A DNA stretch of 11,450 bases. It comes from JBMYYR01 sp049609625. GTDB lineage: Bacteria > Bacteroidota > Bacteroidia > Flavobacteriales > CAJXXR01. Location of the stretch: positions 1 through 11,450 of the forward strand of contig JBMYYR010000055.1 of the NCBI GenBank assembly GCA_049609625.1, read 5' to 3'. The position numbers were made by a program, and so were the translations under genes. A model generated the notes under the pieces. It was not told where the DNA came from. It searched no databases and was given only the letters and a program-made list of their open reading frames with translations. Shown here piece by piece: positions 6,111 through 11,450 of this stretch (positions within the stretch are counted from its first letter, which is position 1; each line of letters opens with the position of its first letter).

Positions 6111-8402
6111 ATGAACAGCTTTTCTAAACTAATTTGCCTTTCCATTTTGTCTTTTGGTTTGGCACATTCTACTTTTGCTCAAGATTTTTATGATGTTTCA
6201 ACCGTGCAAACCATTGAAGTAACGTTCTCACAATCCAACTGGGATCAGCTCATGGACAATGCTAAATCAACAACTGGAGATTATATTATGGCTCAAACCG
6301 TAGCTATAAATGGAGAAGTACTCGATAGTGTTGGAGTGAAGTTCAAAGGGAACAGTTCTTATAACGCCAATCAGGCTAAAAATCCATGGCATATTGAACT
6401 AAATACTTATAAAGATCAAGACTATCAAGGTTATAAAGACATCAAATTGTCTAACGGACACAAAGACCCCTCATTTTTACGCGATGTGCTTGGTTTTCAG
6501 ATTGCTAGACAATATATGGATGCGCCAAAATCTAACTTCACGAACCTATATGTTAATGGGGTTTTGATTGGTTTGTACACCAATACCGAGTCAATTACTA
6601 AAGCCTTTGTTGACGATCGTTTTGATTCAAAAGACAATAGTTTTTTTAACTGTAGTCCACCAGCTGGCGCAGGTCCTGGTTTAAATGATTTTCCAAATTT
6701 GGAATATTTAGGTGCCGACAGCGCTAATTATTACGATTCCTATGACATGAAATCAGCAGCAAGTTGGCAAGATTTGATCGACCTTTGCGACACTTTGAAA
6801 AATCATAATACATCTATTGAAAACCTTTTAGATGTTGACAGAGCACTTTGGATGCTGGCTTTTGATAATGCGATTGTAAATCTGGATAGCTACATTGGTC
6901 AATTCAAACAAAACTATTACCTCTATCGCGATGATTTCGGTAGATTTCTCCCTATTGTTTGGGATTTGAATGAAAGCTTCGGAACATTTTCCGGAACAGG
7001 ATCTGGAAACCTCAATTCTACAATTGCCAAACAGCAAATGGATCATTTGCTCCATAGTTCAGATACTGACTTCCCTTTGTTTAGTCAACTTATGGCTATT
7101 CCGACCTATAAAAAAATGTATCTAGCTCATATTAAGACTATTATGAGTGAGAATTTTTCTCCAGATGGCACTTATTTTTCTATGGCTCAAGCCATTCAAA
7201 ACACAGCTAGTAGTTCATATCAAAATGATCCCAATACAGCCTATACCTACAATCAATTCATTTTAAACTTGAATACAGATGTTAGCGGAGGTGGAGGTGG
7301 CCCAGGCGGTGGAAATGCGCCTGGCATTACCAATTTAATGAACGGGCGATACAGCCATCTTTTTTCTCAATCGGATTTTACGGCTACTCAACCCAACATT
7401 AGCGATATTACCTTGTCTAACCCTGCACCAACAACAGGTGGTGTTATTTCTATTACGGCAAAGGTAAATGATGCTGAAAACGTCTACCTCAGATATCGAA
7501 ATCAAGACCATGCTCCTTTTGCAAAAACAGAACTATTTGATGATGGAAACCACAACGATGGCGCTGCTGGCGACAATATTTATGGCGCAGATTTAAACAT
7601 CACCTCTATTAAAACAGATTATTATATCTATGCTGAAAACAGTACTATTGGTCGATTCTCACCTGCCCGAGCTCAACATGAGTTTTATAGTATCAATGTA
7701 ACTGGAGGGATTACTCCTGGCGATATTGTAATCAATGAATTTATGGCATCGAACAACACAACTGTAAGTGATTCTGATGGAGAATTTGACGATTGGATTG
7801 AACTTTACAACAACAGCACAAGTGCTATAGATATCAGTGGCTATGGACTTTCGGACAACATTACTAACCTGAGTTTATTTAGCTTTCCGAGCGGCACAAC
7901 GCTTCAGGCTAATGATTACATTATTGTTTGGGCAGACAAAGATTTGAGTCAATCAGGACATCATGCCGATTTCAAATTATCCGCAAATGGCGAAACAATT
8001 TATCTTTCGGATGACAATCAGGAACTTATAGATTCTGTCATTTATTCTTCTCTAAACAGCGATGAAGCTTTTGGTCGATACCCTAATGGCGTAGGTATTT
8101 TTCAGTCTTTGAATGCCACTTTTGATGGCAATAATGATCTTGGACAAAACATTTCTGTTCCCGAAATTATCAATCCTGATGAAATTGCCATTTATCCAAA
8201 TCCGGCTAGAGATCAGTTTACGATTCAAAATCTAACAAATCTGAATCAAAATCTGCCTCTTGTTATTTATAACGCCACAGGAACTCTAGTTTATCAAGCT
8301 CATTTTCAGGAATCAACAGACATTGATGTTAATCAATGGGCTGATGGTATTTATTTTGTTCAGATTGGGACTTTGACTAAAAAATTGGTCATTGTTAGGT
8401 AA
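6111..8402 (+). CDS. Secreted CotH-family protein with lamin-tail domain and type A T9SS sorting signal
   Basis: A signal peptide covers residues 1-23 (cleavage likely FA/QD). Residues about 30-385 form a CotH domain, the atypical protein-kinase fold first known from Bacillus spore coat CotH. Visible family motifs are VKFKGNSSY (G80-N81), PWHIELN, DIKLSNGHKDPSFLRD, FTNLYVNGVLIGLYTNTE, NLDSYIGQFKQNYYLY (D259) and WDLNESFG (D285). D259 and D285 are candidates for the two active-site Asp residues of CotH kinases; the residue after D-L is Asn rather than the Asp usually seen in WDLD. A Gly-rich linker follows at 393-401. Residues about 415-530 are a beta-sandwich with the motif DDGNHNDGAAGDNIY (477-491), as in secreted 'choice-of-anchor' proteins. 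A lamin-tail domain spans about 537-672 (INEFMASN, DWIELYNN, ISGYGLSD). The type A (Por_Secre_tail) sorting signal occupies 690-763 (IAIYPNPARD, GIYFVQIG, KKLVIVR). The target of any kinase activity is unknown. Confidence 0.9.
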   Translation: MNSFSKLICLSILSFGLAHSTFAQDFYDVSTVQTIEVTFSQSNWDQLMDNAKSTTGDYIMAQTVAINGEVLDSVGVKFKGNSSYNANQAKNPWHIELNTYKDQDYQGYKDIKLSNGHKDPSFLRDVLGFQIARQYMDAPKSNFTNLYVNGVLIGLYTNTESITKAFVDDRFDSKDNSFFNCSPPAGAGPGLNDFPNLEYLGADSANYYDSYDMKSAASWQDLIDLCDTLKNHNTSIENLLDVDRALWMLAFDNAIVNLDSYIGQFKQNYYLYRDDFGRFLPIVWDLNESFGTFSGTGSGNLNSTIAKQQMDHLLHSSDTDFPLFSQLMAIPTYKKMYLAHIKTIMSENFSPDGTYFSMAQAIQNTASSSYQNDPNTAYTYNQFILNLNTDVSGGGGGPGGGNAPGITNLMNGRYSHLFSQSDFTATQPNISDITLSNPAPTTGGVISITAKVNDAENVYLRYRNQDHAPFAKTELFDDGNHNDGAAGDNIYGADLNITSIKTDYYIYAENSTIGRFSPARAQHEFYSINVTGGITPGDIVINEFMASNNTTVSDSDGEFDDWIELYNNSTSAIDISGYGLSDNITNLSLFSFPSGTTLQANDYIIVWADKDLSQSGHHADFKLSANGETIYLSDDNQELIDSVIYSSLNSDEAFGRYPNGVGIFQSLNATFDGNNDLGQNISVPEIINPDEIAIYPNPARDQFTIQNLTNLNQNLPLVIYNATGTLVYQAHFQESTDIDVNQWADGIYFVQIGTLTKKLVIVR

Positions 8403-8410
8403 TTTGGTTT

Positions 8411-8439
8411 GATTTCGATGTTTAGACATCAGCTAAATC
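8411..8439. terminator. Weak hairpin between convergent genes
   Basis: GATGT (8417-8421) pairs with ACATC (8426-8430) around a four-base loop, and GATTT (8411-8415) pairs with AAATC (8435-8439) outside it. It lies between the cotH-like stop and the convergent fic stop and touches the latter. Short stems and the absence of a clear T-run make a terminator role tentative. Confidence 0.25.
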
Positions 8440-9311
8440 TATACGCCAATTTTCCAAACACCTTTTTCCATAAACGCTTCTATGGTTTGTCTTTTGGCTT
8501 TGTTTAGAAGATTAGAATGCGATAATTTTTCTTGTTTTGAATACGCGTTGAGTGTCATTATTTTTTTGCCTTCAAGATAAGCTAAGCGTTTGTGATAGCT
8601 TTGAGTAAGTGCTTTGGCTATCAAATCCGACATAATTCTGGTGCTGCCTTTGGTGTCAAATTCAACAAAAGCATCATAATATTCCTTTCTGTTGATGAAT
8701 TTGATGTTTATTGGCACATAATTTTCGCGCATTAAGGCATAATTATTGATCACCCGACCAATTCTTCCATTGCCATCCACAAAGGGGTGAATATGCTCAA
8801 AAGTGAGATGGAGTTTCGCAATTCTATCAATGATATTAATCTGATCTGAAGCCCAATATTCAACCAACATGTCTTTTAACAAAGGGAGTACTTGTGCGGG
8901 GTCGGCAGCAATATGATTACCTACTCGAACCCATTCGCCAGCTGCCCGAAATCGACCTGCAATATCATCGCGAATGTTGCTAATCAGCATCTTGTGCAAC
9001 AACAACATCATATCCAAAGACAAAGGACTTTCGATGGCTTTTTGGTTGATATACGCCACCACCCGCGCCAAATTTTTAGCCTCAAACAATTCACGTTCGT
9101 TGATGTAGCGATCTAAATCGATTTGCAATAGAATTTTTTCGGTTTCATCTAGGCTTAAGGTGCTGTTTTCTATTGCATTGGAGTTGTAAACTTGTTCCGC
9201 AACTTCCGATTCACTTATGATGTTGAGCAAAGCTTCTTTTTCTAAAACTTGCCGACAATATCGCTCTTTTAAAGCATGAATATAATCTAATGTGCGTTGT
9301 GTTTGTACCAT
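8439..9311 (-). CDS. Fic family protein (predicted AMP-transferase) with class II-type inhibitory motif and C-terminal HTH-like tail
   Basis: Fic-fold enzyme that typically transfers AMP from ATP to a hydroxyl side chain of a target protein. With the ATG at 9311 it has 290 residues. The active-site motif HPFVDGNGRIGR lies at 175-186, with catalytic H175 and the phosphate-binding GNGR. S44-N-A-I-E-N49 matches the [S/T]xxxE[G/N] inhibitory motif N-terminal to the Fic core, as in class II Fic proteins, so the enzyme is expected to be self-inhibited through E48. The segment before the core (AGRFRAAGEWVRVG) fits the substrate-docking flap. The last ~45 residues (LNAYSKQEKLSHSNLLNKAK, then AFMEKGVWKIG) resemble a helix-turn-helix. 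The frame extends 14 codons further to a GTG at 9353, but the -7 box (9333-9340) lies inside that extension, so the ATG is preferred. No antitoxin-like partner gene is adjacent. The target protein is unknown. Confidence 0.9.
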   Translation of the reverse strand: MVQTQRTLDYIHALKERYCRQVLEKEALLNIISESEVAEQVYNSNAIENSTLSLDETEKILLQIDLDRYINERELFEAKNLARVVAYINQKAIESPLSLDMMLLLHKMLISNIRDDIAGRFRAAGEWVRVGNHIAADPAQVLPLLKDMLVEYWASDQINIIDRIAKLHLTFEHIHPFVDGNGRIGRVINNYALMRENYVPINIKFINRKEYYDAFVEFDTKGSTRIMSDLIAKALTQSYHKRLAYLEGKKIMTLNAYSKQEKLSHSNLLNKAKRQTIEAFMEKGVWKIGV

Positions 9312-9332
9312 AATTGAAGCGTTTAGAATGCA

Positions 9333-9340
9333 CAAAGATA
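9333..9340 (-). promoter_or_regulatory. -7 box of the fic gene
   Basis: On the minus strand this reads TATCTTTG, an exact TAnnTTTG match. Transcription would begin near 9329, about 18 bases before the ATG at 9311. The usual TTG at -33 is replaced by a T-rich stretch that overlaps the inverted repeat at 9347-9378. This box decides the start codon of the gene. Confidence 0.6.
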
Positions 9341-9346
9341 CAATAT

Positions 9347-9378
9347 TTTTCACGATAAAATGACTTATATCGTGAAAA
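9347..9378. promoter_or_regulatory. Perfect 11-bp inverted repeat over the fic promoter (putative operator)
   Basis: TTTTCACGATA (9347-9357) and TATCGTGAAAA (9368-9378) are exact reverse complements separated by 10 bases. Arm centres are 21 bases apart, about two helical turns, so both face the same side of DNA. One arm occupies the -7/-33 spacer of the fic promoter, so a bound protein should repress transcription. The regulator is not known; the HTH-like tail of the Fic protein itself is a candidate (inference). Confidence 0.6.
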
Positions 9379-9397
9379 GCATTGTTTTAAATTCTAT

Positions 9398-9429
9398 TTT
9401 TAACGTAAACTATTGATTAATCGTTAAAA
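9398..9429. repeat. 8-bp inverted repeat TTTTAACG / CGTTAAAA
   Basis: TTTTAACG (9398-9405) and CGTTAAAA (9422-9429) are exact reverse complements with a 16-base spacer, midway in the gap between the exonuclease and fic genes. It resembles the flanking TTTTCACG motif only in its T-rich half. It may be a second operator or a chance feature of AT-rich DNA. Confidence 0.35.
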
Positions 9430-9470
9430 TTGCAATTAAAAATTCACTTTTTCATCAAAAACCAAAACAA

Positions 9471-9508
9471 ATCGTGAAAAACAACAATTTATTCATCTAT
9501 TTTCACGG
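9471..9508. repeat. Second pair of TTTTCACG motifs, possibly doubling as an exonuclease-operon terminator
   Basis: ATCGTGAAAA (9471-9480) and TTTTCACGG (9500-9508) repeat the fic operator motif in the opposite arrangement, arms pointing outward with 19 bases between. The core CGTGAAAA/TTTTCACG can form an 8-bp stem. On the minus strand this stem starts 10 bases after the exonuclease stop and is followed by a T-rich stretch (9453-9470 complement), so it may act as the terminator of the murI-exonuclease unit. Confidence 0.45.
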
Positions 9509-9517
9509 AAAAATCCT

Positions 9518-10300
9518 CTAAGTCAGAACCACTTCTATCGGACAATGATCGGAATGTACAACCTCATTCAAAATACGAGCTGAGGAAAGTCGAGATTCTA
9601 AAGCCTTAGAAACCATGTGATAATCAATCCGCCAACCTTTATTTTTTCCACGGGCTCCAGCTCGATAACTCCACCAAGAATAGTGATCGAGACTATCGGG
9701 ATGAAAATGCCTAAAGCTATCAATAAAACCGACTTCGGACATGAAGTTTCCTATCCATTCGCGCTCCTCGGGTTTAAAACCTGAGGTGTTTTTATTTGTT
9801 TTCGGGTTGTGAATATCGATAGCTGTATGACAAATATTATAATCTCCAGAAATAATTAAGTTTGGAAATTCTGCTTTTAGATTCTGAATATAATCTTGAA
9901 ACTTCGCCAAGACCTCCATCTTAAAAGCCTGCCGAAGGTCACCACTACTTCCCGATGGCAAATAAAGGCTAATGAGCGAAAAATCATCATAATCCGCTCT
10001 GATCACTCGACCTTCGAAATCGATTTCGGGAATACCACAGCCAATTTCAACGTGTTTTGGTGTTTTTTTTGTCAAAATAGCTACACCGCTATAGCCTTTT
10101 TTTTCTGCCGAATGCGCATAGACTTCGTATCCCAAAGCATTCAATTCCTCAATCGGAATTTGATCAACTTGTGCCTTAGTTTCTTGCAAACACAACATAT
10201 CAGGAGCTTCATCCTGAATCCAATCTAAAAATCCTTTTTTTACCGCCGCACGAATCCCATTGACGTTATACGACAGTATTTTTATTTGTTTTGCTTCCAT
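9518..10300 (-). CDS. xth: Exodeoxyribonuclease III (Xth/ExoA family AP endonuclease)
   Basis: DNA repair enzyme that cuts 5' of abasic sites and has 3'-5' exonuclease activity in base-excision repair. All family motifs are visible: YNVNGIRAA (N12), LQETK (metal-binding E40), GYSGVAILTK, SLYLPSGSSG, SGDYNICH (D153, N155), GWRIDYHMVS and the terminal HSDHCPI (D251 and catalytic H252). At 260 residues it is full length. The ATG at 10298-10300 lies inside the 3' end of murI, overlapping it by 19 bases, which indicates co-transcription and probably coupled translation. It has no signal peptide and is cytoplasmic. The antisense frames seen across it are shadows. Confidence 0.96.
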   Translation of the reverse strand: MEAKQIKILSYNVNGIRAAVKKGFLDWIQDEAPDMLCLQETKAQVDQIPIEELNALGYEVYAHSAEKKGYSGVAILTKKTPKHVEIGCGIPEIDFEGRVIRADYDDFSLISLYLPSGSSGDLRQAFKMEVLAKFQDYIQNLKAEFPNLIISGDYNICHTAIDIHNPKTNKNTSGFKPEEREWIGNFMSEVGFIDSFRHFHPDSLDHYSWWSYRAGARGKNKGWRIDYHMVSKALESRLSSARILNEVVHSDHCPIEVVLT

Positions 10301-11100
10301 AAATCGTGTTCTATAAGTTCTATATTTTGTCCAAAAAACATTTGGGCGGTTTGTTTAAAGCTTTCTGTGAATAAAGAAACGTAAAAAACAGGCTGTTGTG
10401 CTGCTTTGGTTTGAGCTAAAAGTTGATGCCTTTCGAGTTCAGTTTTAATGTGATCGACAACCAATTGCGGCGAATCAAGCAAATGCACTTTAGACTCAAA
10501 AAATTCATCTATTTCTTTGCTAATCAAAGGGTAATGCGTGCAACCCAAAATCAGAGCATCAATAGCTTCCAGCTCCGGTTGAGAAAGATAGGATTTAATG
10601 ATTTCTTTAGAAATGGTATTGTCAATAAATCCTTCTTCAATCATTTTGGCAAACAAAGGCGTTGCCAATTCGGTGTGTTTCAAGTTGGGATATTTTGCTT
10701 TAATCTTCCTCGAATATACAGCCGAAGAGATCGTAGCTTTTGTGCCAATAACGCCAACTTTTTTTAAATCAAAACAGCCTAATTTATCAACAACAGGATC
10801 AATCACATTGACTAAAATCACTGGTTCTGGCAAACTGTTTTTAAGGTGTTCAAAAGCATAAGAAGAGGCTGAATTACAAGCTATCACAATCATTTTACAT
10901 TGCTTCTGAACCAAAAATTGGGCAATGTTTTTAGAGAAATGTTGGATAACATCAGCACTTTTCTCGCCGTAAGGCAAATGTACCGTATCTCCAAAATAAA
11001 TGATTTTCTCGTGAGGCAAAGTTGCTGCCAACACCTTGGCAATGGTCAATCCGCCAACTCCAGAATCAAAAATACCTATCGCTTGCTGAGCTTGTTTCAT
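10282..11100 (-). CDS. murI: Glutamate racemase
   Basis: Converts L-glutamate to D-glutamate for peptidoglycan precursors; cytoplasmic and usually essential. The 272-residue protein is full length and has the expected motifs: GIFDSGVGGLT (D12, S13), FGDTVHLPYGEKS, the first catalytic Cys in IACNSAS (C75) and the second in LGCTHYPLI (C187, with H189). The substrate loop reads HLPYG rather than the common YPYG/FPYG form; the essential P-Y-G is kept. It is the first gene of a minus-strand pair with the exonuclease gene. No exact TAnnTTTG box is seen upstream; the best near-match, TAAATTTA at 11106-11113, is weak. Confidence 0.96.
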   Translation of the reverse strand: MKQAQQAIGIFDSGVGGLTIAKVLAATLPHEKIIYFGDTVHLPYGEKSADVIQHFSKNIAQFLVQKQCKMIVIACNSASSYAFEHLKNSLPEPVILVNVIDPVVDKLGCFDLKKVGVIGTKATISSAVYSRKIKAKYPNLKHTELATPLFAKMIEEGFIDNTISKEIIKSYLSQPELEAIDALILGCTHYPLISKEIDEFFESKVHLLDSPQLVVDHIKTELERHQLLAQTKAAQQPVFYVSLFTESFKQTAQMFFGQNIELIEHDLWKQNK

Positions 11101-11208
11101 GTTCGTAAATTTAAGCTAAAAAATTTGAATTTTAACCTACAGTATTCAACATATTAACCTGACGGTAATTAATTAGGATTATAAATTAATTTTCTTTATC
11201 TTTGTAAG
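11101..11208. other. Divergent intergenic region, possible left end of an insertion sequence
   Basis: AT-rich spacer between murI (leftward) and the transposase gene (rightward). It holds TTAACCT twice in direct orientation (11132-11138 and 11154-11160) and the self-complementary octamer AATTAATT twice, 17 bases apart (11167-11174 and 11184-11191), just before the -7 box. If the transposase belongs to an insertion sequence, its left terminal repeat should lie here, but the other end is outside the window and no boundary can be fixed. Confidence 0.45.
11197..11204 (+). promoter_or_regulatory. -7 box (TATCTTTG) directly before the transposase ATG
   Basis: Exact TAnnTTTG match with its last base only four bases before the ATG at 11209. 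Transcription would begin at or about one base before the start codon, so the mRNA should be leaderless or nearly so. Only a poor -33 candidate (TTAGG, from 11173) is present. The twin AATTAATT octamers overlap the region between -33 and -7 and could bind a regulator. Confidence 0.55.
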
Positions 11209-11450
11209 ATGGAAAAACAAGATTTAAGAAGTTTAAGTTCAGAAGAGAAACTAGCTTTACGTCGTGTAGCTATTCGTATGCTCAAAAAGGGTAAATCTAA
11301 ATCAGACATCATAGCAGATTTGGGGATTAATAAAAATACGATGACGGCTTGGGCACAAGCTTATAACTCTAAAGGAAGTGCTAGTTTTAAGTATAAAAAA
11401 CGTGGAGTTAAATCAGCAGACAAGAAGCTTTTGAGTGTTGATCAAGAAAA
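11209..11450 (+). CDS. IS630-like transposase, N-terminal helix-turn-helix part (cut by window end)
   Basis: 80 codons are visible before the window ends. The residues fit the N-terminal DNA-binding half of IS630/Tc1-mariner-type transposases: a basic first helix (EEKLALRRVAIRMLKKGKS), then a helix-turn-helix (KSDIIADLGI, then NKNTMTAWAQAYNSKG, about 30-56), then a basic linker K-K-R-G-V-K leading to LLSVDQE, comparable to the 'GRK...LT.EQE' segment before the second winged helix. The catalytic DDE domain would lie to the right and cannot be seen, so it is unknown whether the element is intact. A stand-alone HTH protein derived from such a transposase is possible. Confidence 0.75.
   Translation, partial: MEKQDLRSLSSEEKLALRRVAIRMLKKGKSKSDIIADLGINKNTMTAWAQAYNSKGSASFKYKKRGVKSADKKLLSVDQE

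Noticed and set aside
9471..9508. Recombination attachment site or toxin-antitoxin remnant beside fic
   Set aside because: No integrase, tRNA or small antitoxin-like frame is present nearby; the motifs are better explained as operator or terminator.
9896..10228. 110-codon forward frame opposite the exonuclease gene
   Set aside because: Entirely antisense to a gene with all catalytic motifs; composition is Phe/Arg-rich and matches nothing, so it is a shadow frame.
10423..11157. Forward frames of 85-114 codons opposite murI
   Set aside because: Antisense to a complete glutamate racemase gene; no domain features or promoter of their own.

Overview
The window is 11.45 kb of moderately AT-rich chromosomal DNA from a member of the Bacteroidota. 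Three things point there: (i) secreted proteins carrying both known type IX secretion system (T9SS) C-terminal sorting signals, (ii) a PorP/SprF-family protein and a PorE-like OmpA protein, and (iii) -7 promoter boxes of the Bacteroidota type TAnnTTTG upstream of most transcription units. Genus cannot be decided from the sequence.

Left part (1-5900, + strand). After a gene-poor 343-base lead with one good promoter (about 213-241) lies a compact three-gene operon. It encodes a 771-aa secreted protein of eight ~80-residue, Cys-containing modules ending in a gliding-motility/CHU_C-type (type B) T9SS sorting domain, then a 313-aa PorP/SprF-family outer-membrane protein, then a 725-aa TPR-PD40-CRD-OmpA protein of PorE-like layout. 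Gaps are 27 and 12 bases, and a strong intrinsic terminator at 5849-5896 closes the unit. The most likely reading is a surface adhesin or filament protein encoded with its dedicated T9SS partner and a peptidoglycan-binding anchor.

Middle (6068-8402, + strand). A single gene with its own -7 box encodes a secreted CotH-fold (atypical kinase) protein with a lamin-tail domain and a type A T9SS sorting signal.

Right part (8439-11100, - strand). Reading leftwards, murI (glutamate racemase) and an exodeoxyribonuclease III gene overlap by 19 bases. A 206-base regulatory gap follows, then a Fic-family AMP-transferase gene with an intrinsic class II-type inhibitory motif and a C-terminal helix-turn-helix-like tail. 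The gap holds four copies of a TTTTCACG(AT) motif; two form a perfect 11-bp inverted repeat over the fic promoter. This is the least conventional structure in the window.

Far right (11101-11450). A divergent intergenic region leads into the N-terminus of an IS630-like helix-turn-helix transposase gene, cut by the window end. Its -7 box is only four bases from the ATG, which predicts a nearly leaderless mRNA.
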